Source: CAWAVN01 sp963825075 | Lineage (GTDB): Bacteria > Planctomycetota > Planctomycetia > Planctomycetales > Planctomycetaceae | NCBI GenBank assembly: GCA_963825075.1 | Contig: CAWGRX010000039.1 | Span: forward strand, 196,098-260,097 | DNA: 64,000 nucleotides | Reading direction: 5' to 3' | Part shown: piece by piece, positions 1-6,787 of the stretch | How the letters are laid out: each line of letters begins with the position of its first letter | Position numbering within the stretch: position 1 is the stretch's first letter | Notes under the pieces: model-generated | Database searches by the model: none | What the model saw: the letters and a program-made list of their open reading frames with translations, nothing else | What the model was told of the DNA's origin: nothing | Position numbers and translations under genes: made by a program

Positions 1-2
1 TG

Positions 3-287
3 GAAATGCACTACAACCGGTCTCTGCAAAATTCCGACGTGGTGCAAAACGGCCTGTTCCAGGTGGGCAACTTTCAAAACGGAGTGCAAATCCTCAACGC
101 CCTGGTCGGGGCCTCGATCCAACTCAAGCAAAACTCCATGCTCACGGCGGCTTACGTCACCCCGATCGGCAACGGGGCCGACCAGTTGTTCGACGGGGAA
201 GCCCGCGTGTCCTTCAACTGGTTTTTCGGTCCGGCCGCGATGGGAACCAACCCGCTGTCGTTGTTGACGGCACCGTTTAATCAATAG
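3..287 (+). CDS. C-terminal part of a putative outer-membrane beta-barrel protein (5' end outside window)
   Basis: The reading frame is open to the left edge, so this is the last ~95 codons of a longer gene. Alternating hydrophobic and polar residues (VGASIQLKQNSMLTAAYVTP, EARVSFNWFFGP) look like the final amphipathic strands of an outer-membrane barrel, and the chain ends soon after an aromatic-rich strand. This agrees with planctomycete porin-like or BBP7-type proteins, but too little is visible to name a family. A good intrinsic terminator follows about 40 bases after the stop, so transcription probably ends here. The barrel reading is inference from strand pattern only. Confidence 0.5.
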   Translation, partial: EMHYNRSLQNSDVVQNGLFQVGNFQNGVQILNALVGASIQLKQNSMLTAAYVTPIGNGADQLFDGEARVSFNWFFGPAAMGTNPLSLLTAPFNQ

Positions 288-324
288 AACCATCTGAACT
301 ATTTGTCAATCTCCGCCAAATTCC

Positions 325-359
325 ACCCGCCGGTCTGCTTGCCCGGCGGGTTTTCTTTT
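325..359 (+). terminator. Rho-independent terminator after the porin-like gene
   Basis: A perfect 9-bp stem (ACCCGCCGG at 325-333 with CCGGCGGGT at 343-351) has a 9-base loop and is followed by TTTTCTTTT. It lies 38 bases after the stop codon of the preceding gene. Confidence 0.8.
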
Positions 360-432
360 GGAAACGTGAAATCGTTTTCGTTCTGACGCGGTTCATTCTG
401 CAAAAACTCCGTTTTTGCCCTGATTTCCTATC

Positions 433-460
433 TTGACTGAGGCTAATTGGGCAGGATAAG
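433..460 (+). promoter_or_regulatory. Candidate sigma70-type promoter for the large secreted repeat protein
   Basis: TTGACT at 433-438, a 16-base spacer and GATAAG at 455-460. A start near 467 would place the ATG at 447 outside the transcript and favours the ATG at 510. Sequence match only. Confidence 0.4.
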
Positions 461-509
461 GTGCACACACGCGAAATTCCGTTCGATTTTTCTTGCCCAG
501 GGCGTTTCG

Positions 510-3500
510 ATGTTCTTGTTCCATTGGTTGCGAAGCTGGAGAACCGTCAAACCACGTTGGACCATCCGGCAACTCATCCGGCGTTCGTCCCGCCCGCTTC
601 CCGCCGAAATCCAGTTGTTGGAGGAACGGCTGTTATTGACGAATTATGTCGTTACATCCTTGGACGATGTGCCGGAAACCGGCCCTGTGACGGCCGACGG
701 CCAGGTGAGCTTGCGGGAAGCGATCCGCGCGGCGAACACCAACACCCAAGTCGGCGACGCCGCCGCTGGCGAAGTCGGAGGCATCGGCGGTGCGACGGAT
801 ACGATCACCTTCGCCAGCAGCCTTCAAGGAAGTACGCTCAACATCCCCAACGGCGTGCTGGGCATCACCGACGATCTGACCATCACCGGCCTCGGCTCCA
901 GCCAGTTCGCAATCGACGCCCAGTCGGAGACGGGCATTTTCGATGTGAGCGGTTCGATTACGGTTTCGATTTCCGGCCTGACGCTGGCATCTGGATTTGC
1001 GAGTTTCGGAGGCGCGATTTACAACCAGGATGCCGACTTAACGCTCACCGAGGTCGTGATTCGTGACAGCGAGGCGTTTGGCGGGGAAGGGGGTGGCGGT
1101 CGCGGGGGCGGATTATTCAACGAAGTCGGCCAAGTCACCATTCTTGACAGCATGATCACCAACAATTCGGCCGACTTTGGTGGGGCCGTGTCGAACTCCG
1201 CTGGGTCCGTGCGGATTCAGCAATCCACCATCTCGAACAACAACGGGGGATTCGACGGTGGGGGGATTTACAACGCCGGCTCGTTGCAGGTTCGCAATTC
1301 CACACTCTCAGGCAATTCTTCCTTCGCTGATGGCGGGGGGATTTACAACACCGGGAACGTGATGGTCACCAACTCCACGCTATCCGGCAATTTCGCCTCC
1401 GGCTTTGGCGGGGGCATCGACAACGAGGGCAACCTGACAACTGTCAACGACACCGTTGTGGCAAACTGGGCCGCCAACCATGAATCCGTCATCGCCGGCG
1501 ACGGCAATGACTTCCTATTCGGCGGGAACGGCAACGACCTAACCTTTGGCGACGCGACGATCGGTGACATGCTCGCCGCTGGCGATGGTGGAATGGGCAA
1601 CGACAGCTTGACCCTCGTTGACCCGAATGAAGCCTCTGAGGATGAGACGCCAGCGGGCGAGGACGCGGATTATCTCATCTTCGGCGAAGGCAACGACTCG
1701 CTGAATGCCGGCGCGGGCCAGGACTTAGTCACGGCGGCCGACGGCAACGATACCCTGAGCGCCGGCGATGGCGGCGATCCCGTCGTTGCGGCGGATGCCA
1801 ATGACACCCTGATCGCCGGCGATGGCGCGGGCGGCGGGATTTGGACAGGAGGCTCGACCACTTTGGGCAACACCATCGTGGCGGGCAACGTGCAAGGCGC
1901 GAATCGAACGCCCGACGACCTGGGCGGCCAATTTGTCAATCCCGAAAGCGGCTATAATCTCATCGGCGATCCCAGTTCCAGCGGCGGGCTTGCGGAAGGC
2001 GACAATGGCAATCGCGTGGGCGATGGGGCCGGGGGCCTGTTGCCCTTAGATCAGATTGTCGATCCCACTCTTCAAAACAACGGTGGACCGACCGAGACAC
2101 ATCAACTCGTCCTCACAGGCCGGGCCGTGGATGCCGGCAGCAATACCTTGGCCGTGAATCCCGGTCCGGACGGCGTGGCGGGCACCAGCGATGATGTGCC
2201 GCTCGCCACGGATCAGCGCGGCTTTCCGCGGGTTGTCGATGTGGCGGGCATTCCCAATGCGACCGGCGGCGTGGACATCGGGGCGGTGGAATACGAACCG
2301 ACGGCATTCGACATTTTCCCGCTGGATGCATTCCAACTCGAAGGCAACGCCGGCGTGACGAACTTTACGTTTGTGGTGTACCGGAGCGATTCCGTTGGGG
2401 CGACCTCGGTGGATTACTTCGTCACGGGCATCACGGCGGATGCGAATGATTTCGCGCCCGGCACGCCGCTGTCGGGGACCGTGCAATTCGCCGACGGCGA
2501 ATACCAGCAGATCATTACGCTGGGCGTAGAAGGTGATTTTCAGCTTGAGCGGAACGAGACCTTCACCGTCAATCTCACGAACCCTGCGCAGGGGACGACG
2601 ATCAATACTGCGTCGGCGACGGGCGAGATTCTCAATGATGAAACCATCGAAGTGTTCGGAGCCGGTTCGGGAACGGGCACCGAATCCATGCCGCCGCAGG
2701 TCATCGTCAAAAACGCCGCCACCGGCGAAGTGCTCCACAATTTTTATGCGTATGATTTTAACTTTCGCGGCGGTGTGCGGGTGGCGGCGGCGGATGTCAA
2801 CGGTGACGGTGCGCCGGATGTCATCACCGGAGCCGGGCCGGGCGGCGGGCCGCATGTCAAAGTCTTCGACGGCCTGACCGGTCAGACCATCGCCAGCTAC
2901 TTCGCGTATAGCGCAAATTTTACCGGCGGCGTGTTTGTCGCGGCGGGGGATGTGAACGGCGACGGGCATGCGGACATCATCACGGGAGCCGGGGCCGGCG
3001 GCGGGCCGCACGTCAAAGTCTTCGACGGTCAAACCCTGCAAACCCTGCGCAGCTTCTTCGCGTATGCTGCCGGCTTTTCGGGCGGCGTGACCGTGGCTTC
3101 CGGCGATGTGAATTATGACGGATACAGCGATGTCGTCACGGGGGCCGGGCCGGGCGGCGGGCCGCACCTGAAGGTGTTCGATGGCTCGAACGGACAGACG
3201 ATCGCCAGCTTCTTCGCTTACAATCCCGGATTTACCGGCGGCGTGACGGTGGCGGCGGGGGATGTGAACGGCGACGGCTACGCGGACATCATCACGGGAG
3301 CCGGGGCCGGCGGCGGGCCGCACGTCAAGGTCTTCGATGGTTCGACGCTTCAGACGTTGGCCAGCTTCTTCGCGTTCGATGCCAACCTGACCACCGGCAT
3401 CTTCGTGGGGTTGGCCGACACCAACAGCGACGGACTGCCGGAGATTCTCGTGGGACCCGGACGAGGCAGCCAATCGTTTGTCCGCGTTTTCAATACCTCG

Positions 3501-3707
3501 GGCGGCCTGATCGAATCGAGCACTTTCATCTTCAATCCGCATTTCCGCAGCGGCGTGCACGTGGGCGGCTCCACGGTTTCGCAGTTTTCTTCCTTCCCGA
3601 CCGAACCGGCGGACGTTGGCTTCATCCCGAACGATGCCTCGTCGCAAAGCGGCCTCGATTTGCCCCTCGGTCAGGTCTTCAACCAATCCCTGTTGGAGCA
3701 GTTGTAA
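510..3707 (+). CDS. Large secreted planctomycete repeat protein (LEPR-like N-terminus, CSLREA, beta-helix, Calx-beta, FG-GAP repeats)
   Basis: The product is about 1065 residues. Near the N-terminus is LEERLLL (residues ~37-43), which resembles the LEPR-XLL signal of planctomycete exported proteins. A CSLREA-type segment (VSLREAIRAANTN, ~64-76) and a glycine-rich parallel beta-helix of the choice-of-anchor Q type (IYNAGSLQVRNSTLSGN repeats, to ~480) follow. Next come a Calx-beta domain (~598-710, ending GEILNDE) and five 52-residue FG-GAP/VCBS-like repeats (~754-1013) with DVNGDG calcium-loop motifs. A stretch of degenerate RTX-like GNDxL repeats (~328-441) interrupts the beta-helix. The start at 510 is preferred over 447 because of the promoter at 433-460. 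It is probably a surface or secreted adhesin-like protein; its ligand is unknown. Confidence 0.8.
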   Translation: MFLFHWLRSWRTVKPRWTIRQLIRRSSRPLPAEIQLLEERLLLTNYVVTSLDDVPETGPVTADGQVSLREAIRAANTNTQVGDAAAGEVGGIGGATDTITFASSLQGSTLNIPNGVLGITDDLTITGLGSSQFAIDAQSETGIFDVSGSITVSISGLTLASGFASFGGAIYNQDADLTLTEVVIRDSEAFGGEGGGGRGGGLFNEVGQVTILDSMITNNSADFGGAVSNSAGSVRIQQSTISNNNGGFDGGGIYNAGSLQVRNSTLSGNSSFADGGGIYNTGNVMVTNSTLSGNFASGFGGGIDNEGNLTTVNDTVVANWAANHESVIAGDGNDFLFGGNGNDLTFGDATIGDMLAAGDGGMGNDSLTLVDPNEASEDETPAGEDADYLIFGEGNDSLNAGAGQDLVTAADGNDTLSAGDGGDPVVAADANDTLIAGDGAGGGIWTGGSTTLGNTIVAGNVQGANRTPDDLGGQFVNPESGYNLIGDPSSSGGLAEGDNGNRVGDGAGGLLPLDQIVDPTLQNNGGPTETHQLVLTGRAVDAGSNTLAVNPGPDGVAGTSDDVPLATDQRGFPRVVDVAGIPNATGGVDIGAVEYEPTAFDIFPLDAFQLEGNAGVTNFTFVVYRSDSVGATSVDYFVTGITADANDFAPGTPLSGTVQFADGEYQQIITLGVEGDFQLERNETFTVNLTNPAQGTTINTASATGEILNDETIEVFGAGSGTGTESMPPQVIVKNAATGEVLHNFYAYDFNFRGGVRVAAADVNGDGAPDVITGAGPGGGPHVKVFDGLTGQTIASYFAYSANFTGGVFVAAGDVNGDGHADIITGAGAGGGPHVKVFDGQTLQTLRSFFAYAAGFSGGVTVASGDVNYDGYSDVVTGAGPGGGPHLKVFDGSNGQTIASFFAYNPGFTGGVTVAAGDVNGDGYADIITGAGAGGGPHVKVFDGSTLQTLASFFAFDANLTTGIFVGLADTNSDGLPEILVGPGRGSQSFVRVFNTSGGLIESSTFIFNPHFRSGVHVGGSTVSQFSSFPTEPADVGFIPNDASSQSGLDLPLGQVFNQSLLEQL
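2769..3548 (+). repeat. Five tandem 156-bp repeats encoding FG-GAP/VCBS units
   Basis: Five in-frame units of exactly 52 codons start at 2769, 2925, 3081, 3237 and 3393. Each carries a D-x-N-x-D-G loop, then ITGAG.GGGPHVKVFDG and a FFAY segment. Units 1-4 are very similar at DNA level and unit 5 is diverged. They probably form blades of a calcium-stabilised beta-propeller (established for FG-GAP repeats). Confidence 0.85.
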
Positions 3708-3711
3708 CGTC

Positions 3712-3828
3712 TCAGCCCGCCAGACTGCCGGGGCTTTCCGACGAGAGCAGGCCGCGGATGATCCCGAACTCCTCGCACAACAGATCCAAAATGTCGTCGA
3801 GGCTCAAAATGCCCACTGTGGGGTTTCG
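3712..3828 (-). pseudogene. Truncated CBS-domain remnant
   Basis: Directly after the stop of the leftmost universal stress gene, the same strand stays open for 38 codons reading TVGILSLDDILDLLCEEFG and IIRGLLSS before a TGA at 3714-3712. This matches the last strand and helix of a CBS domain (VGILSLDDILDLL). There is no start codon of its own and no upstream half of the domain, so it looks like the 3' end of a CBS-domain gene whose front was lost, perhaps when the adjacent Usp gene was duplicated or inserted. The family assignment rests on one short motif. Confidence 0.55.
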
Positions 3829-4287
3829 TCAGGGCATTATGAATTGATGGCCTTCCGGCCGGACGGTCAGCACCGGGCAGGGGGCCATGCGGACGATGCG
3901 TTCCGCCGTGCTGCCGATCAACAGGTGGGGTAGTCCCGTGCGTCCGTGGGTCGTAATCACGATCAGGTCGATGTCATGCTCTTTCGCATAGCGAATGATC
4001 TCCAAATCCGATCTCCCCTCCGCGGTGGCGTGCACGACGCGATGCGACGTCTGCCAAAGTTCGGGAACGACCTTCGTCAGCGCCTGGGCTTGCTCGCGAT
4101 GCAGTTCCTGCATGTGCTCGTTCAATTGGGGGTAGGTCCAATCCGCGCTGGGGAGAAATTCATTGAACACGTGGAGGATGTGAAGCTCCGCCCCAAACCG
4201 ATCCGACAACTCGCAGGCATACTTGGTGGCGTGACCGGCGTATTCGCTGAGGTCCGTCGCCAACAGGATCCGTTTCAGCTCAATCAT
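3829..4287 (-). CDS. Universal stress protein, UspA family (downstream copy)
   Basis: The product is 152 residues, the usual length for a single-domain Usp. It begins IELKRILLATDLSEYA (strand 1 and the D of the nucleotide pocket) and ends with CPVLTVRPEGHQFIMP. The C-terminal loop reads TTHG-RTGLPHLLI-GS, so the first Gly of the G-x2-G-x9-G(S/T) ATP-binding signature is Thr here, whereas the neighbour has GTHG. It may bind nucleotide less well (inference). It shares its ending (PEGHQF.MP) with the upstream copy, so the two are tandem duplicates in one transcription unit, 28 bases apart. A cytosolic stress or nucleotide-sensing role is expected from the family. Confidence 0.88.
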   Translation of the reverse strand: MIELKRILLATDLSEYAGHATKYACELSDRFGAELHILHVFNEFLPSADWTYPQLNEHMQELHREQAQALTKVVPELWQTSHRVVHATAEGRSDLEIIRYAKEHDIDLIVITTHGRTGLPHLLIGSTAERIVRMAPCPVLTVRPEGHQFIMP

Positions 4288-4315
4288 GGCGTGTTTCCTC
4301 GCAAAAAGGGGGGCT

Positions 4316-4795
4316 TTAAGGCATCACGAATTGATGGCCCTCGGGGTGCACCGTCAGGACGGGACAGGGAGCCATGCGGACCACACGTTCCGCCACGCTT
4401 CCGATCAGCACATGCGAAAGTCCCGTGCGGCCGTGGGTTCCCATCACGATCAGATCAATCTGGTGCTCTTTGGCGTATTCGATAATCTTCAAAAACGGCG
4501 AGCCGGAGCGGGTCGCCAGCGTCACGTGCTTCCCCTTTTCCCAGCCGGGTTCGAGGACCTTGGTCAACCGGGCCAAGGCTTTCGTCTCCGCGACTTCCAG
4601 ATAATTTTCCAAGGACGTGGCCATTTCCACCACGGCTTCTGGAATCGTGGCGGCCAGTTGCTCCACGACGTGCAACACATGCAGCTCCGCCTGAAATTGC
4701 TCCGCAAACGCGCACGCATACCGCGTGGCTTCGGCGGACTGCTCGCTGAAATCGGTGGGCAACAAAATCCGCTTAAGGGGAATCATGGGCATCAA
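4316..4795 (-). CDS. Universal stress protein, UspA family (upstream copy)
   Basis: The product is 159 residues and begins MIPLKRILLPTDFSEQSAEA. It carries the complete ATP-binding signature GTHG-RTGLSHVLI-GS followed by AERVVRMAPCPVLTV, typical of ATP-binding Usp proteins. It is first in a two-gene unit with the Usp copy 28 bases downstream. A sigma70-like promoter sits about 107 bases upstream, with an intrinsic terminator between promoter and start codon, so readthrough of that terminator may control the pair (inference). No membrane segment is present; the protein should be cytosolic. Confidence 0.92.
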   Translation of the reverse strand: MMPMIPLKRILLPTDFSEQSAEATRYACAFAEQFQAELHVLHVVEQLAATIPEAVVEMATSLENYLEVAETKALARLTKVLEPGWEKGKHVTLATRSGSPFLKIIEYAKEHQIDLIVMGTHGRTGLSHVLIGSVAERVVRMAPCPVLTVHPEGHQFVMP

Positions 4796-4815
4796 TCCTC
4801 AGGGGCTAATTCCAT

Positions 4816-4851
4816 AAAAAAACCCGGCCTGTCGCATATTGACAGGGCGGG
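4816..4851 (-). terminator. Intrinsic terminator inside the usp leader
   Basis: Read leftward, an 11-bp stem with one mismatch (4851-4841 with 4833-4823, 7-base loop) is followed by seven T. It lies between the promoter at 4930-4902 and the Usp start codon at 4795, only about 20 bases before the gene, so it is placed as an attenuator rather than as an end-of-gene terminator. Confidence 0.7.
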
Positions 4852-4901
4852 CGGTCATCACCGGCGAGTTCTGCCAATCGAAAGCAGATACCGTTTCTTT
4901 A

Positions 4902-4930
4902 ATTATCACCCCGGCCAATTGAATCGTCAA
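4902..4930 (-). promoter_or_regulatory. Sigma70-like promoter for the usp pair
   Basis: On the minus strand TTGACG (4930-4925), a 17-base spacer and GATAAT (4907-4902). The predicted start is near 4895, giving a leader of about 100 bases that includes the terminator at 4851-4816. Confidence 0.6.
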
Positions 4931-4983
4931 TCGAGAATTTCGGCGGGTCACGATCGCACGATCGCAAACTTTCCGGCCCGACA

Positions 4984-5012
4984 TTGACGGAAACCCCGCG
5001 GGAATCTATAGT
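4984..5012 (+). promoter_or_regulatory. Sigma70-like promoter divergent from the usp promoter
   Basis: TTGACG (4984-4989), a 17-base spacer and TATAGT (5007-5012): 5/6 matches in each box and ideal spacing. The predicted start is near 5019. It drives the structured leader or small RNA that ends at the terminator at 5057-5099. Confidence 0.65.
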
Positions 5013-5018
5013 TCGGTT

Positions 5019-5099
5019 GTAAGTGATGATGAACGTCACTCATCTGAGCAGCGACTGCCCTTTTGGTTCCCACAGCGCGAACCGAAAGGGCTTTTTTTT
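5019..5099 (+). ncRNA. Candidate small RNA or terminated leader upstream of the DsbD-like gene
   Basis: A good promoter and a strong intrinsic terminator define a transcript of about 80 bases. Its 5' part can form a hairpin (AGTGATG with CGTCACT, 5022-5040). A 13-base segment (5034-5046) is perfectly complementary to 5111-5123, just beyond the terminator, so an alternative long helix could form around the terminator. That is the layout of an attenuator, but a stand-alone sRNA fits equally. I recognise no known riboswitch class. Confidence 0.5.
5057..5099 (+). terminator. Strong intrinsic terminator ahead of the DsbD-like gene
   Basis: A 13-bp stem (5057-5069 with 5079-5091, one G-U pair), a 9-base loop and then eight T (5092-5099). 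No plus-strand gene ends upstream, so it must terminate a short leader or sRNA transcript. The next start codon is 61 bases further on. Confidence 0.82.
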
Positions 5100-5160
5100 G
5101 GCCTGCCGGCCAGATGAGTGACGGATTGTTCCCGCATTTTCTTCGCCTGCCATTGGGATT

Positions 5161-6757
5161 TTGGCCATGATGTTGCGTCTGTTTGTTACCTGTTCCCTGT
5201 TGGGGGCGAGTTTTCTGGGGCCGGGGCCGGCTCGCGGCGAAAACTGCATCCGCATCGAGGCCTTGGTTCGCGGGGATTCAGAGCAGAGCCGGAACGCGGT
5301 GAAATTCCTCAACGCCCTCAAAAGCCGTTGGCCGGGCTTGGCGATCGTGATCTCGGACGTCCAAAAAGACAAAGCCGCTTTGCTCCGGGCGCATCAGCTT
5401 CTCAAAGAGTACCAGATCAAAACGCCGGGCGTGCCGATCATTCATGCCGCGAGGCAGTTGCTCGTCGGCTACCGCGATGATGCGAGCACGGGCAATCAGA
5501 TCGAGAACATGCTCACCATTCATGCCTACACGCGGGAAGGCTGCCCGCATTGTGCCGCGGCCAAGGTGTTCCTGGCGAGGATGAAGCGGAAATACCCCGG
5601 CTTTCGGATTCAGATTCACGAAATCACCCGCGACCCCGCAGCCCTCGAAGAAGTTCAAGACCTCTTGCGCCGCCACAACATGCTGGCCACGAGCGTTCCC
5701 GTCTTGTCTTTCTGCGGAGAGATTTTGGTCGGTTATGACACGGATGAAACCACCGGCGTCCGTATTGAAAATCTGCTGAAGGAAAGTTGCGTGCGATGCC
5801 CGGCGGATTCCCAGTCTGCGGGCGAGCCGCTGGTCACACCCGGCCGATGGATGATGGCAATCAATTCCGCCGCTGCGGATCATTCTGAGGATGATTCCTC
5901 GCCGTCAGAGGAAAAAGAAAAAGACGACCTCTCCTTGGAGGAAGTGCCCCTGACGGAATTGCCGGAAGCGGAGAACGGCGCACCCAGCGTGGCGACACCT
6001 CCGAAAGAAAAACGGCCTCACGAAATCGATCTGCCGTGGTTTGGGAAAGTCAGTGCCGAGGGCATCGGCTTGCCGCTGTTCACTTTAGCCGTCGGTTTGG
6101 TGGACGGTTTTAATCCCTGCGCGATGTGGGTTTTGCTGTTTCTGTTGTCCGTGCTAGTCAATCTGCACGACCGCTGGAAAATCCTCGCCGTCGCGGGCAC
6201 GTTCGTGGTGATTAGCGGCGCGGCCTATTTTGCATTCATGGCGGCGTGGCTAAACGTGTTTTTGTTCGTCGGCTATCTGCGTCTGGTGCAGATCACTCTG
6301 GGGCTGTTGGCGATCTTCGTGGGCAGCGTGCACATCAAGGATTTCTTCGCTTTTCATCGCGGCGTATCGTTTTCCATTCCGGATGCGGCCAAGCCTGGCA
6401 TCTACGCCCGCGTGCGGCGGATCGTCACCGCCGAGCATCTGTGGGTGCGCTGATCGGCGCCTCCATCCTCGCCGTGCTGGTCAACATCATCGAACTGTTG
6501 TGTACGGCCGGTTTGCCGCGCTCTACACTCAAATCCTGATGCTGCAAAAGCTGCCGGTTTGGGAAAACTATCTCTACCTGGGCTTATACAACGTGGCCTA
6601 TATGTTTGATGATTCCGTGATGGTCGCCATCGTGGTCATCACCTTAGGCCGCAAAAAGCTCCAACAACAGCAAGGCCGCTGGCTTAAACTCGTCAGCGGG
6701 CTGGTGATCTTGCTGCTCGGATTGGTGTTGTTGTTCAAACCGGAGTGGCTGATCTAA
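5161..6757 (+). CDS. Glutaredoxin-like / DsbD-like transmembrane thiol protein (two frameshifts)
   Basis: A signal peptide is followed by two glutaredoxin-like domains: the first lacks the CxxC (GDSEQS in its place), the second has CPHC at ~127-130. After an acidic linker comes a polytopic membrane domain related to the CcdA/DsbD transmembrane region, with NPCAMWVLLFLL and later ELLCTAGLP, which carry the two expected intramembrane cysteines. The reading frame breaks twice, at a G run near 6442-6446 and at 6516-6520; restoring one base at each gives an uninterrupted ~532-residue protein ending LLFKPEWLI. It probably carries electrons across the inner membrane to periplasmic thiols. The frameshifts may be sequencing errors. 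A terminator-bearing leader lies upstream. Confidence 0.75.
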
Positions 6758-6787
6758 GCCGCCCCGGAGGGTTCGATTTTCTGGCCG

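Noticed and set aside
1491..1832. RTX toxin or hemolysin
   Set aside because: Only a short degenerate repeat insert inside a beta-helix; no toxin domain or terminal type I secretion signal.
2046..3686. 546-codon open frame antisense to the FG-GAP repeats
   Set aside because: It is a GC-rich shadow of the repeat protein; composition is Arg/Ala/Gly-biased with no family pattern.
4816..4895. Fluoride-type riboswitch in the usp leader
   Set aside because: A few bases (GGTGATGACCG) looked suggestive but the conserved core and pseudoknot are not present.
5161..6757. Programmed ribosomal frameshifting as an explanation for split genes
   Set aside because: Breaks occur in unrelated genes, in both directions, without a shared slippery heptamer or downstream stimulator.
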